A stretch of DNA of 64,000 bases, taken from positions 467,167 through 531,166 of the forward strand of contig NZ_KQ948853.1 in the NCBI RefSeq assembly GCF_001514215.1. Direction: 5' to 3'. Below the pieces are notes generated by a model, which searched no databases, was not told the DNA's origin, and saw nothing but the letters and a program-made list of their open reading frames with translations. This DNA comes from Streptomyces bungoensis. Lineage in GTDB: Bacteria > Actinomycetota > Actinomycetes > Streptomycetales > Streptomycetaceae. Below, piece after piece: positions 32,094 through 41,171 of the stretch (positions are counted from its first letter, which is position 1; every line of letters begins with the position of its first letter). A program made the translations under genes and the position numbers.

Positions 32094-33043
32094 CGCGTGT
32101 CGCCGCCGTCGACTGCGGTACCAACTCCATCCGCCTGCTGGTCGCGGACGCGAACCCGGCGACGGGCGAACTCGTCGAGCTGGACCGCCGGATGACCATC
32201 GTGCGGCTCGGCCAGGGCGTCGACCGCACCGGCCGGCTGGCCCCCGAGGCGCTGGAGCGGACCTTCGCCGCCTGCCGCGAGTACGCGGCGGTCATCAAGG
32301 AGCACGGCGCCGAGCGGGTCCGCTTCGTCGCCACCTCCGCCTCCCGGGACGCCGAGAACCGGGACGACTTCGTGCGCGGCGTGCTCGGCATCCTCGGCGT
32401 CGAGCCGGAGGTCGTCACCGGCGACCAGGAGGCCGAGTTCTCCTTCACCGGCGCCACCACGGAACTCAAGGGACGCGACGACCTCGCCAGGCCCTACCTG
32501 GTGGTGGACATCGGCGGCGGCTCCACGGAGTTCGTCGTCGGCGACGACCACGTGCGGGCCGCGCGGTCCGTGGACGTCGGCTGCGTGCGGATGACCGAAC
32601 GGCACCTGGTGCACGGCGGCAAGGTGAGCGACCCGCCCACCGAGGAGCAGATCGCCGCCATACGGGCCGACATCGAGGCCGCGCTCGACCTCGCCGAGCA
32701 GACCGTCCCGCTGCGCGAGGCCCGCACCCTGGTCGGCCTCGCCGGCTCGGTCACCACCGTCTCCGCGATCGCCCAGGACCTGCCGGAGTACGACTCGACG
32801 CGCATCCACCACTCCCGCATCTCCCACGACCGGGTCCGCGAGATCACCAGTGCGCTGCTCCACTCCACCCACGCCGAGCGCGCGGCCATCCCGTCGATGC
32901 ACCCCGGCCGCGTCGACGTCATCGGCGCGGGCGCCCTCGTCCTCCAGGCGATCATGGAGCGCGTCGGCGCGGAGGAGGTCGTCGTCAGCGAGCACGACAT
33001 CCTCGACGGCATCGCCTTCGCGGCGGCGGCGGAAGCCGGGTAG
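32090..33043 (+). CDS. Exopolyphosphatase, Ppx/GppA family
   Basis: The 317-residue protein has the Ppx/GppA actin-like fold: VDCGTNSIRLLVAD near the N-terminus, RFVATSASRDAENRDDFV, VTGDQEAEFSFTGATT with the catalytic Glu, DIGGGSTEFVVG and LVGLAGSVTTVSAI. It lacks the C-terminal HD part of long forms, as in other actinobacterial Ppx. The family hydrolyses polyphosphate or pppGpp; which substrate dominates cannot be read from sequence. It starts at a GTGA overlap and is last in the divIC operon before a strong terminator. Confidence 0.88.
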   Translation: MTRVAAVDCGTNSIRLLVADANPATGELVELDRRMTIVRLGQGVDRTGRLAPEALERTFAACREYAAVIKEHGAERVRFVATSASRDAENRDDFVRGVLGILGVEPEVVTGDQEAEFSFTGATTELKGRDDLARPYLVVDIGGGSTEFVVGDDHVRAARSVDVGCVRMTERHLVHGGKVSDPPTEEQIAAIRADIEAALDLAEQTVPLREARTLVGLAGSVTTVSAIAQDLPEYDSTRIHHSRISHDRVREITSALLHSTHAERAAIPSMHPGRVDVIGAGALVLQAIMERVGAEEVVVSEHDILDGIAFAAAAEAG

Positions 33044-33054
33044 GACGCGTGACG

Positions 33055-33087
33055 GCCCCGGCGCCTCCTGGTGAGGAGCCGGGGCCG
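33055..33087 (+). terminator. Hairpin terminator after ppx
   Basis: GGCCCCGGC (33055-33063) pairs with GCCGGGGCC (33079-33087), with an inner CCTC/GAGG extension, 11 bp after the stop. Confidence 0.85.
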
Positions 33088-33132
33088 CGACCGTCGGGAC
33101 CGGCGTGACCGCGGTCTCAATCCGGCCTGTTT

Positions 33133-33148
33133 GCTACTGATCGGTAGC
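33133..33148. promoter_or_regulatory. TetR-like palindrome in the ndh upstream region
   Basis: GCTACTGATCGGTAGC is symmetric at 14 of 16 positions, with the CTAC-GATC-GTAG look of TetR-family operators. It is at the far end of the 480-bp gap before ndh; no TetR gene is nearby. Confidence 0.4.
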
Positions 33149-33232
33149 CTCTGTTGAGCAGGTTGGATAACGTGTGAGCGAGGTGCTCGGCCACCCCGCG
33201 GGCCCTCCGGCACCACCCTGCCGGGAAAGTTC

Positions 33233-33246
33233 GTGAAGTTCTTCAC
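33233..33246 (+). promoter_or_regulatory. Rex-type redox operator upstream of ndh
   Basis: GTGAAGTTCTTCAC is a perfect 14-bp palindrome of the form GTGAA-N4-TTCAC, the core of the Streptomyces Rex operator (TGTGAACGCGTTCACA). Rex senses the NADH/NAD+ ratio and represses respiratory genes; ndh is, from memory, a known Rex target in S. coelicolor. The site is 322 bp before the ATG at 33568, implying a long leader or a distant promoter. A perfect 12-bp palindrome TGAACATGTTCA follows at 33314-33325. The rest of the 480-bp gap has no gene. Confidence 0.75.
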
Positions 33247-33567
33247 AAGAGATTGGTGTCCCGGCGTCACGGAAACAGGGCCCAATGGCCCTTCCGGGGG
33301 CTCGGCAGTCGTTTGAACATGTTCAGACGGGGTGTGCACGACGCCCCTCGAAGCTGGTGCTCCGGCCGTGTCGCGGGAACCTCACACCCGCCCCGCTCGG
33401 CCAGAGAAGCAGCTCACGCGCCCTTGACAACGGGTCGAACCACCCGGGAGCCCCCCTCCCGGACCACGATCCCGGTCAAGCGGGCCGCGGAGTTTAGCAC
33501 AGGGGCTGCCCGAGCTTGTGAAGGGGCGCACGAGCACCCCCCCGGACGCGGGTGGATACTCGATGCC

Positions 33568-34947
33568 ATGAGCACCACGGAGCGTCCCAGGATCCTCGTA
33601 GTAGGCGGTGGGTACGTAGGCCTGTACGCAGCTCGGCGCATCCTCAAGAAGATGCGCTACGGCGAGGCGACCGTCACGGTCGTCGACCCCCGGTCGTACA
33701 TGACCTACCAGCCCTTCCTCCCCGAAGCCGCCGCCGGCAGCATCTCCCCTCGCCACGTCGTCGTCCCGCTGCGACGCGTACTGCCGAAGGCGGAGGTCCT
33801 CACCGGCCGGGTCACCACCATCGACCAGGACCGCAAGGTCGCCACGATCGCCCCCCTCGTGGGCGAGGCGTACGAGCTGCCGTTCGACTACCTGGTCATC
33901 GCGATGGGCGCGGTCTCCCGCACCTTCCCGATCCCCGGCCTCGCCGAGCAGGGCATCGGCATGAAGGGCATCGAGGAGTCCATCGGCCTGCGCAACCACG
34001 TCCTGGAGCAGCTGGACAAGGCCGACTCCACGACCGACGAGGAGATCCGCCGCAAGGCGCTCACCTTCGTCTTCATCGGCGGTGGCTTCGCCGGCGCCGA
34101 GACCATCGGCGAGGTCGAGGACATGGCCCGGGACGCGGCCAAGTACTACAAGAACGTCTCCCGCGACGACATGCGGTTCGTCCTCGTCGACGCCGCCGAC
34201 AAGATCCTGCCCGAGGTCGGCCCCAAGCTCGGCCAGTACGGCAAGGAGCACCTGGAGAGCCGCGGCGTGGAGGTCTACCTCTCCACCTCCATGGACTCCT
34301 GCGTCGACGGCCACGTCGTGCTGAAGAACGGGCTCGAGGTCGACTCCAACACCATCGTGTGGACCGCCGGCGTCAAGCCGAACCCGGCCCTCGCCCGCTT
34401 CGGACTGCCCCTCGGCCCGCGCGGCCACGTCGACTGCGAGCCCACGCTCCAGGTCAAGGGCACCGACTACATCTGGGCCGCCGGCGACAACGCCCAGGTC
34501 CCGGACCTCGTCGGCCGCAAGGCCGGTAACGAGAACGCCTGGTGCCCGCCCAACGCCCAGCACGCGCTGCGCCAGGCCCGGGTGCTCGGCGACAACGTGA
34601 TCTCCGGCATGCGGGGCTTCCCGCAGAAGGAGTACGAGCACGCCAACAAGGGTGCGGTCGCCGGTCTCGGCCTGCACAAGGGCGTGGCGATGATCGTCAT
34701 GGGCAAGATGAAGATCAAGCTCAAGGGCCGCCTCGCCTGGTACATGCACCGTGGCTACCACGGCCTGGCGATGCCGACCTGGAACCGCAAGATCCGCGTC
34801 TTCGCCGACTGGACCCTCGCCATGTTCCTCAAGCGCGAGGTCGTCTCCCTCGGCGCCATGGAGAACCCGCGCGAGGAGTTCTACGAGGCCGCCAAGCCGG
34901 CCCCGGTCGCCGCCGCCAAGACCGAGGAGAAGGCCAAGGCCTCCTGA
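33568..34947 (+). CDS. ndh: Type II NADH:quinone oxidoreductase
   Basis: The 459-residue flavoprotein has two dinucleotide-binding motifs: RILVVGGGYVGLYAA near the start for FAD and TFVFIGGGFAGAETIGEVED for NADH. Also visible are MTYQPFLPEAAAGSISPRHV, the AGDNAQVPDL FAD block, and the conserved NENAWCPPNAQHALRQA. NDH-2 passes electrons from NADH to quinone without pumping protons; it sits on the inner face of the membrane through C-terminal amphipathic helices. The tail is rich in Ala/Lys. The ATG at 33568 matches the family start. Regulation by Rex is likely from the upstream operator. Confidence 0.95.
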   Translation: MSTTERPRILVVGGGYVGLYAARRILKKMRYGEATVTVVDPRSYMTYQPFLPEAAAGSISPRHVVVPLRRVLPKAEVLTGRVTTIDQDRKVATIAPLVGEAYELPFDYLVIAMGAVSRTFPIPGLAEQGIGMKGIEESIGLRNHVLEQLDKADSTTDEEIRRKALTFVFIGGGFAGAETIGEVEDMARDAAKYYKNVSRDDMRFVLVDAADKILPEVGPKLGQYGKEHLESRGVEVYLSTSMDSCVDGHVVLKNGLEVDSNTIVWTAGVKPNPALARFGLPLGPRGHVDCEPTLQVKGTDYIWAAGDNAQVPDLVGRKAGNENAWCPPNAQHALRQARVLGDNVISGMRGFPQKEYEHANKGAVAGLGLHKGVAMIVMGKMKIKLKGRLAWYMHRGYHGLAMPTWNRKIRVFADWTLAMFLKREVVSLGAMENPREEFYEAAKPAPVAAAKTEEKAKAS

Positions 34948-34969
34948 CCTCGGGTCACCGGAACACCCC

Positions 34970-35009
34970 GAAGGGGCCGCCCGCCATCCGTGGTGCGGGC
35001 GGCCCCTTC
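34970..35009 (+). terminator. Strong hairpin terminator after ndh
   Basis: GAAGGGGCCGCCCGC (34970-34984) pairs perfectly with GCGGGCGGCCCCTTC (34995-35009) around a 10-base loop, 22 bp after the stop. Confidence 0.92.
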
Positions 35010-35171
35010 GGCGTGCCCGGCCGGGTGCGCGCCGCCCGGAGTGCGCGAGGCGTGCGCCGCACCCCTCCGAATGGTTTGCCGGACCGTGACGCGCGTGGGG
35101 GACTGCCACCCGGCCGCGCAGGTGTTTACGTGGTGACAGATCCGGGATCACTCGTCACGGAGGTGTGCACC

Positions 35172-36461
35172 ATGGCCGAAGCCGCGCCGCGGCTCACGAG
35201 ACTGCTCGAACAGTTGCTGGGTGTCCCACTGCCGGTGCGCATCCGCGCCTGGGACGGTTCGCAGGCGGGGCCGCCCGGGGCACCGCTGCTGGTCGTACGC
35301 AACCGCCGCGCGCTGCGGCGGTTGCTCTTCAAGCCGGGTGAACTGGGCCTGGCCCGCGCCTGGGTCGCCGGGGACCTGACCGTCGAGGGGGACCTCTACG
35401 CCGCCCTCGAGCTGATGTCCGGCCTGGTCTGGGAGCGCGGCGACGACGCCCGCGGCCTGCTGCAGACCCTGCGCGACCCGGAGGCCCGCTCCGCCGCCGT
35501 CGGCCTGCTGAGACTGGCCGGACCGCCGCTGCCGCCCGCCCCGCCCCCGGAGGAGGTGCGCCGCACCGGCCACCTGCACACCCGGCGCAGCGACAGACGG
35601 GCCATCAGCCACCACTACGACGTCGGCAACGACTTCTACGAACTCGTCCTCGGCCCGTCGATGGTCTACTCGTGCGCCTACTGGGAGCCGGACGGCACCC
35701 TGGAGACCGCCCAGCGCGACAAGCTCGAACTGGTCAGCCGCAAACTCGGCCTGAGGCCCGGCCTGCGCCTGCTGGACGTCGGCTGCGGCTGGGGCTCCAT
35801 GGCCGTCCACGCGGCCCGCGAGCACGGCGTGGGCGTCGTCGGGATCACCCTCTCCCAGGAACAGGCCGCCTACGCCCGCAAGCGCGTCGCCGACGAGGGC
35901 CTGACCGACCTCGTGGAGATCCGCGTCCAGGACTACCGGGACGTCACCGACGGCCCCTACGACGCGATCTCCTCCATCGGCATGGCCGAACACGTCGGCG
36001 CCGAACGCTACCTGGAGTACGCGCGCACCCTCCACGGCCTGCTGGGGCCCGGCGGACGGCTGCTCAACCACCAGATCGCGCGCCGCCCCGAGCGCGACGA
36101 GTCGTCGTACGAGGTGGACGCGTTCATCGACGCCTACGTCTTCCCCGACGGCGAACTCGCCCCCCTCGGCACCACCGTCACCCAGCTCGAGCGGGCCGGG
36201 TTCGAGGTGCGGGACGTGGAGTCGCTGCGCGAGCACTACGCCCGCACCCTGCGCCGCTGGGTCGCCAACCTGGAGGCCGGCTGGGACCGCGCGGTGCGGC
36301 TGACCAGCCCCGGCCGCGCCCGGGTCTGGCGGCTGTACATGGCCGCCTGCGCGCTCTCCTTCGAGCGCAACCGCATCGGCGTCAACCAGGTCCTCGCCGT
36401 CCGCACCCCCGACCCCGGCACCTCCGGGCTGCCGCTGCGGGCCCGCACCTGGACCGCCTGA
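35172..36461 (+). CDS. Cyclopropane-fatty-acyl-phospholipid synthase family methyltransferase
   Basis: The 429-residue protein has an N-terminal CFA-type region (RALRRLLFKPGELGLARAWV, GDLTVEGDLYAALELM) and a C-terminal AdoMet methyltransferase: SHHYDVGNDFYELVLGPSMV, YSCAYW, LDVGCGWGSMAVHAA (AdoMet site), GITLSQEQAAYA, ISSIGMAEHVG and SFERNRIGVNQVL. These match Cfa enzymes that methylate double bonds of membrane phospholipid acyl chains. The ATG at 35172 has GGAGG 8 bp upstream. It is monocistronic between two strong terminators. Substrate detail (cyclopropane versus methyl-branched product) is not settled by sequence. Confidence 0.9.
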   Translation: MAEAAPRLTRLLEQLLGVPLPVRIRAWDGSQAGPPGAPLLVVRNRRALRRLLFKPGELGLARAWVAGDLTVEGDLYAALELMSGLVWERGDDARGLLQTLRDPEARSAAVGLLRLAGPPLPPAPPPEEVRRTGHLHTRRSDRRAISHHYDVGNDFYELVLGPSMVYSCAYWEPDGTLETAQRDKLELVSRKLGLRPGLRLLDVGCGWGSMAVHAAREHGVGVVGITLSQEQAAYARKRVADEGLTDLVEIRVQDYRDVTDGPYDAISSIGMAEHVGAERYLEYARTLHGLLGPGGRLLNHQIARRPERDESSYEVDAFIDAYVFPDGELAPLGTTVTQLERAGFEVRDVESLREHYARTLRRWVANLEAGWDRAVRLTSPGRARVWRLYMAACALSFERNRIGVNQVLAVRTPDPGTSGLPLRARTWTA

Positions 36462-36469
36462 CCGCACGA

Positions 36470-36500
36470 AGGGCCCCGTTCCGCTCGGGAACGGGGCCCT
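36470..36500. terminator. Bidirectional terminator between cfa-like gene and ABC permease
   Basis: AGGGCCCCGTTCC (36470-36482) pairs with GGAACGGGGCCCT (36488-36500) around a 5-base loop, between convergent genes whose stops are 54 bp apart. Confidence 0.92.
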
Positions 36501-36514
36501 CACGGGTCGTACGG

Positions 36515-39043
36515 CTACTCGGCCTTGATCGCGCTCAGCATGTTCAGCCGGGCCGCGCGCCGGGCCGGCCACAGCGCGGCCAGCACGCCGACCACCGCCG
36601 CCAGCAGCAGGAAGAGCGCCATCCGGCCCCAGGGCAGGACCAGTTCGTACGTCGCCATCTTCGTGCCCAGCAGCTCACCGGCCGCCCAGCCGAAGAACAC
36701 CCCGAGGCCGATGCCCAGCACCCCGCCGAACAGGGAGATCACCAGCGACTCCAGGCGGACCATCCGCTTGACCGACCTGCGGTCCAGGCCGATCGCGCGG
36801 AGCATGCCGATCTCCTGCGAGCGCTCGAACACCGACATGGCCAGGGTGTTGATGACGCCGAGGACCGCGACGATCACCGCCATGCCGAGCAGGCCGTAGA
36901 CCATGTTCAGCATCAGCGTGAACATCTTCGCGATGTCCTGGGAGATGTCCTGCTTGTCCTGCACCCGGACGGCCGGGTTGTTCCCCAGCACCTTCTCCAG
37001 CCGGTCCTTCGTCGCGCCGGACGCGCCGCCGGACGTCCGGACCATGACCTGCATGTCGGCCGGGTCGCGCAGGTGGGGGGTGAGCACGGCGTCGTCGAGG
37101 ATGATCCCGCTGATCAGGTCGTTGCCCTCGTAGACGCCGGCGACGGTGAGCGTGCGCGCCCTGCCGTCCTCGAAGTGGGCGGTGAACCGCGAACCGGGCT
37201 TCCAGCCGTGCGACTTCGCGCGGTCCTTGTCGACCACGACCTGCGTGCCGGCCACCGTGAAGGACCCGTCGTCCACCTTCAGGTCCGTCAGCTTGCCGAT
37301 GGCCGAGCCGTCGACGCCGGTGAGGAACTCCGTCTCGCCGCCGATGCGGGACTCGCCGTTGCGCAAGGGGCTGCTGGCGGTCACGCCGTCGGCGGCGGCG
37401 AGCTTCCGCGCCACGTCGGGGGAGAGCGGGGAGCGGTTGGCCATCGACACCACGTAGTCCGCGCGGATCGAGGCACTGGCCATCTTGTCGATGGACGTCT
37501 GCAGACTGCCCGCCATCACGGTCATGCCGGTGATCAGGGTCAGGCCGATCATCAGCGCGGACGCCGTGGCCGCCGTACGGCGCGGGTTGCGCACCGAGTT
37601 CTGGCGGGCCAGCTTGCCCGAGACCCCGAACAGGCGCAGCACCGGCGCGGCGGCCGCGACCAGCGGACGCGACAGCAGCGGGGTCAGCACGAACACGCCG
37701 ATGATCAGCAGGACGGCCCCCAGGCCCATCGGCGCCTGGGCGGAGTCGGCGTCCATCGAGGTGGCCGCGAGGACCACCGCGACACCGGCCGCCGAGAACA
37801 GCGCGCCCAGCGTGTTGCGCAGCACCAGCGACTTGGTGCTCGCCTTGGCGTGCACGCTGCTCATCGCCGCCACCGGCGGGATCTTCGCGGCCCGGCGGCC
37901 GGGCAGCCAGGCGGCGAGCACGGTGACGACGACGCCGACGGCGAGGGCCGTCGCCACGGTGCCCGGCGTGACCACCAGCGGCCCGTCGGGCACGCTCGCG
38001 CCGAAGGAGCCCAGCAGGCCGCGCAGTCCCGCGCCGATGCCGACACCGGCGGCGAGCCCGGTCACCCCGGCGACCGTGCCGACGACGAGCGCCTCGATCA
38101 GCACCGACCGGGTGACCTGCCGGCGGGAGGCGCCCACCGCCCGCAGCAGCGCCAGTTCCCTGGTGCGCTGGGCGACCAGCATGGTGAAGGTGTTGGCGAT
38201 GATGAACGTGCCGACGAACAGGGCGATGCCGGCGAACACCAGCAGGCTCTGCCGCATGCCGCTCATCGACGAGGAGATCATCTCGGCCTGGTCGTCGGCG
38301 AGCCGCTTGCCGGTGGTGGTCTCCACGAGGCGGGACGGCAGGGCCCGGTCGAGCGCCGACTTGAGCGCGGTCTGGCTGGTTCCCGGCGCCGCCTTCACGT
38401 CGATCTCGTCGTAGGTGCCCTTCTTGCCGAACAGGGCCTGCGCGGTCGGGGTGTCGAACAGGGCGAGGCTGCCGCCCGCGGCCACGTTGCCGTCGTCGGT
38501 GGTGAAGATGCCGGCGATCACCGGCTTCAGCACCGGGCCGTCGACGGAGAGGCGCACGGTGTCGCCGACCTGGTAGCCGGCCCGCTCGGCGGTCCTCGAG
38601 TCGATCAGCACCTCGCCCCGGCCGTGCGGGGCGTGGCCCCGGGCCAGCGGGTAGCGGGCGTCCTCGGTGCCCCAGTAGTTGCCGCCCTCGGACTGCCAGC
38701 CGCTGCCGACCAGCTTGCCGTCCTTGCCGGCGATCGCGGTGAACCCGGTGACGACCCCGGTGGCGGAGGCGGCGCCGGGGACCTCGGCGGCCTTGTCCAG
38801 CATGGCCCGGGTCAGCTCGGCGCTCCGGCCGACCTTGTCGCCCCTGGAGTCCTGGTACTTGGCCCGGACGGCCACGTCGACCTGGTCGAAGCCCTTGGCG
38901 GAGCTCTTCTGGTAGGCGTCGGAGATGGTGTTGGTGAAGACCAGCGTGCCGGAGACGAACGCCACGCCGAGCATGACGGCGAGCACGGTCATCAGCAGCC
39001 GGGCCTTGTGCGCGGCCACGTTGCGCAGGGCGGTGCGGAACAT
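36515..39043 (-). CDS. ABC transporter permease with two FtsX domains, second copy
   Basis: The 842-residue protein has the same plan as the permease at 9539-12118: an N-terminal span (LLMTVLAVMLGVAFVSGTLV), an extracellular MacB-like region, an FtsX block with QRTRELALLRAVGASRRQV, central spans, a second extracellular domain, and a final FtsX unit with ERSQEIGMLRAIGLDRRSV. Conserved positions correspond throughout, so the two are paralogues. It starts at 39043, sharing one base with the ATPase stop. It should act with that ATPase as an envelope exporter or extractor; the substrate is unknown. Confidence 0.9.
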   Translation of the reverse strand: MFRTALRNVAAHKARLLMTVLAVMLGVAFVSGTLVFTNTISDAYQKSSAKGFDQVDVAVRAKYQDSRGDKVGRSAELTRAMLDKAAEVPGAASATGVVTGFTAIAGKDGKLVGSGWQSEGGNYWGTEDARYPLARGHAPHGRGEVLIDSRTAERAGYQVGDTVRLSVDGPVLKPVIAGIFTTDDGNVAAGGSLALFDTPTAQALFGKKGTYDEIDVKAAPGTSQTALKSALDRALPSRLVETTTGKRLADDQAEMISSSMSGMRQSLLVFAGIALFVGTFIIANTFTMLVAQRTRELALLRAVGASRRQVTRSVLIEALVVGTVAGVTGLAAGVGIGAGLRGLLGSFGASVPDGPLVVTPGTVATALAVGVVVTVLAAWLPGRRAAKIPPVAAMSSVHAKASTKSLVLRNTLGALFSAAGVAVVLAATSMDADSAQAPMGLGAVLLIIGVFVLTPLLSRPLVAAAAPVLRLFGVSGKLARQNSVRNPRRTAATASALMIGLTLITGMTVMAGSLQTSIDKMASASIRADYVVSMANRSPLSPDVARKLAAADGVTASSPLRNGESRIGGETEFLTGVDGSAIGKLTDLKVDDGSFTVAGTQVVVDKDRAKSHGWKPGSRFTAHFEDGRARTLTVAGVYEGNDLISGIILDDAVLTPHLRDPADMQVMVRTSGGASGATKDRLEKVLGNNPAVRVQDKQDISQDIAKMFTLMLNMVYGLLGMAVIVAVLGVINTLAMSVFERSQEIGMLRAIGLDRRSVKRMVRLESLVISLFGGVLGIGLGVFFGWAAGELLGTKMATYELVLPWGRMALFLLLAAVVGVLAALWPARRAARLNMLSAIKAE

Positions 39044-39813
39044 CAGGAGGTACGGCCCTTCGCGTCGAACTGCTTCATCAGGTCCAGGACCGAGTCCTGG
39101 GTGGGGCCGTGCATCTCGTCGACGATCCGCCCGTCGGCGAGGAAGACGACCCGGTCCGCGTAGGCCGCGGCCACCGGGTCGTGGGTCACCATGACGACGG
39201 TCTGGCCCAGCTCCCGCACGGAGTTGCGCAGGAAGCCCAGCACCTCGGCGCCGGAGCGCGAGTCGAGGTTCCCGGTCGGCTCGTCACCGAAGATGATCTC
39301 GGGCTTCGCGGCGAGCGCGCGGGCGACGGCGACCCGCTGCTGCTGGCCGCCGGACAGCTGGGACGGCCGGTGGCTGAGTCGCCCGGACAGCCCGACCATC
39401 TGGATGACCTGATCCAGCCACGCCTTGTCGGCCTTGCGGCCCGCGATGTCCATCGGGAGGGTGATGTTCTCCAGCGCCGTCAGCGTCGGCAGCAGGTTGA
39501 ACGCCTGGAAGATGAACCCGATCTTGTCCCGGCGCAACTTGGTCAGCTGCTTGTCCTTCAGGGAGCCCAGCTCGGTCTCGCCGATCCGCACGGACCCGGA
39601 GGAGAAGCTGTCCAGCCCGGCCACGCAGTGCATCAGCGTGGACTTGCCGGAACCGGACGGTCCCATGATCGCGGTGAACTCGGCCTGCCGGAAGTCGACC
39701 GAGACCCGGTCCAGGGCGACCACCCGGGTCTCGCCCTGCCCGTAGATCTTGGACAGCTCGGTGGCGCGTGCGGCCACGCCGGTGGTCCGGCCGGCGGTGG
39801 GTGTGGTGGTCAC
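39043..39813 (-). CDS. ABC transporter ATP-binding protein, second copy
   Basis: The 256-residue ATPase has Walker A GPSGSGKS, FIFQAFNLLPTL, LSGGQQQRVAVARAL, IIFGDEPTGNLDS and VTHDPVAA. Residues near the Walker B and signature are almost identical to the ATPase at 8754, with long matched stretches through the middle. The GTG at 39813 has an AGGAG site 8 bp upstream; a longer start would add unmatched sequence. It is first in a two-gene minus-strand operon. The 393-bp gap to bldA on the other side should contain its promoter. Confidence 0.92.
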   Translation of the reverse strand: MTTTPTAGRTTGVAARATELSKIYGQGETRVVALDRVSVDFRQAEFTAIMGPSGSGKSTLMHCVAGLDSFSSGSVRIGETELGSLKDKQLTKLRRDKIGFIFQAFNLLPTLTALENITLPMDIAGRKADKAWLDQVIQMVGLSGRLSHRPSQLSGGQQQRVAVARALAAKPEIIFGDEPTGNLDSRSGAEVLGFLRNSVRELGQTVVMVTHDPVAAAYADRVVFLADGRIVDEMHGPTQDSVLDLMKQFDAKGRTS

Positions 39814-40206
39814 GGGAGGGTGCTCCTGTCGGGACGGCGGGTACGTCATGGGGACGCACCCATCGTCCCGGCCGCGTCCGCCCCTGTAGTCAGTCGCTGT
39901 TCCGGTTCCGGAGGGCGACTGCGGTCGGACGGGACCGGCCCGCGTCATACCTGGGGAGGACGGGCGACCCCGAGACCGGTGTGGCCGGAACAGGTGGGAC
40001 ACCCTCGTTCGGTAGGTGAAATCTCGTCATTCCCCGTACGCGCGCACCCACGTCCCGTCACGCTATTGGCAAGTGCGGATGGGACGTTCCATGGTCTGAT
40101 GCACCCTCAGACGTCAATAAAATAAGACAACATCGGGTCATCCCGTCCCCTGTCCGAGGGATGCGTCCCGATAGGCTCGGACTGCTCGAAGCGGAGCCCA
40201 AGGCCT
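39814..40206. promoter_or_regulatory. Divergent control region between the second ABC operon and bldA
   Basis: No gene is supported. Close to the tRNA, TAGGCT at 40172-40177 is a good -10 element, 35 bp before the mature tRNA; no matching -35 is convincing. At 40113-40130 an unusually A/T-rich tract (CAATAAAATAAGACAACA) stands out and may be an upstream activating or regulator-binding segment. The half nearest the ATPase gene was not resolved into a promoter. Confidence 0.5.
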
Positions 40207-40293
40207 GCCCGGATGGTGGAATGCAGACACGGCGAGCTTAAACCTCGCTGCCCCTTCGCGGGCGTGCCGGTTCAAGTCCGGCTCCGGGCACCA
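40207..40293 (+). tRNA. bldA: tRNA-Leu (UAA anticodon), the developmental tRNA bldA
   Basis: The 87-base sequence folds as a class II tRNA: acceptor GCCCGGA/TCCGGGC, anticodon stem GCGAG/CTCGC around the loop CTTAAAC (anticodon UAA, reading UUA), a long variable arm (CCC-CTTCG-GGG type), T-arm GCCGG-TTCAAGT-CCGGC, and an encoded CCA. In Streptomyces the only tRNA reading the rare UUA codon is bldA, which gates aerial growth and antibiotic production by limiting translation of TTA-containing genes. A -10 like TAGGCT lies 30 bp upstream. Confidence 0.95.
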
Positions 40294-40390
40294 CCACGTC
40301 TGCGACGCGGGGCACGGGTCACCTCGGGTGCCGAACGCCAGGTCGCGTTCCCGCCGGTTCTCGGCGCCGGTCCCCACCATGCTCGACGTC

Positions 40391-41131
40391 ATGAACCGAT
40401 TCGAGGGAAACACGGCTCTGGTCACGGGCGGCAGCCGGGGCATCGGTGCCGCCGTGGCGTTACGGCTGGCCGAAGAGGGCGCCGACGTCGTCCTGACCTA
40501 CGAGAAGAGCGCGGAACGCGCTGCCGACGTGGTGGAGCGGATCAGGGCCGAGGGGCGCCGGGCACACGCCGTCCAAGCCGACGGCGCGGTCCCCGAGGCA
40601 CTCACCGCCGCGGTGGACGAGGCGGGCGCGATGTTCGGCAGGCTCGACATCCTGGTCAACAACGCCGCCGTCTTCCTCATCGGCCCGCTCGACGACCTGG
40701 GCCCGGCCGAGATCGATCGCACCCTGGCGGTGAACGTCCGGGCGCCGTTCGCCGCGTCCCAGGCCGCCGTGCGCCATATGGACCGGGGCGGCCGCATCAT
40801 CAGCATCGGCAGCAACGTCGCCGAGCGCGCGGTCTTCCCCGGACTGGCGCTGTACGCGATGAGCAAGACGGCTCTGGCCGGCATGACCAGGGGCCTGGCC
40901 CGGGAACTCGGCCCCCGCGGCATCACCGTCAACCTGGTGCACCCCGGCCCCACCGACACGGACACCAACCCCGCCGACGGGCCGAACGCCGAGGCGATCG
41001 CCGGCTTCACCGCCGTCGGCCGCTATGCGGAGGCCTCCGAGATCGCGGCCACCGTCGCCCACCTGGCGAGTGCGGAAGGCGCGTACATCACCGGAGCCTC
41101 GATCCATGTCGACGGGGGCTTCACGGCCTGA
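40391..41131 (+). CDS. Short-chain dehydrogenase/reductase carrying a TTA codon
   Basis: The 246-residue enzyme has the classical SDR layout: TGGSRGIGAAVALRLAEEGA for NAD(P), ILVNNAAVF, ISIGSN with the catalytic Ser, YAMSK with Tyr155 and Lys159, and PGPTDTDTNP. It reduces or oxidises an unknown alcohol/ketone substrate. Codon 24 (40460-40462, the Leu in AVALRLA) is TTA, so translation should depend on bldA, which lies 97 bp upstream on the same strand. ATG 40391 gives the normal length; an ATG at 40379 adds four residues. It could share the tRNA transcript. Confidence 0.9.
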   Translation: MNRFEGNTALVTGGSRGIGAAVALRLAEEGADVVLTYEKSAERAADVVERIRAEGRRAHAVQADGAVPEALTAAVDEAGAMFGRLDILVNNAAVFLIGPLDDLGPAEIDRTLAVNVRAPFAASQAAVRHMDRGGRIISIGSNVAERAVFPGLALYAMSKTALAGMTRGLARELGPRGITVNLVHPGPTDTDTNPADGPNAEAIAGFTAVGRYAEASEIAATVAHLASAEGAYITGASIHVDGGFTA

Positions 41132-41171
41132 TCAGGTGTCAGTTCACGGCTGACCCCGTCGCGGGCACCGC

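Noticed and set aside
33314..33325. LexA (SOS) box reading of TGAACATGTTCA
   Set aside because: Streptomyces LexA sites have GAAC-N4-GTTC; here the spacing is N2, so it is kept only as an unassigned palindrome.
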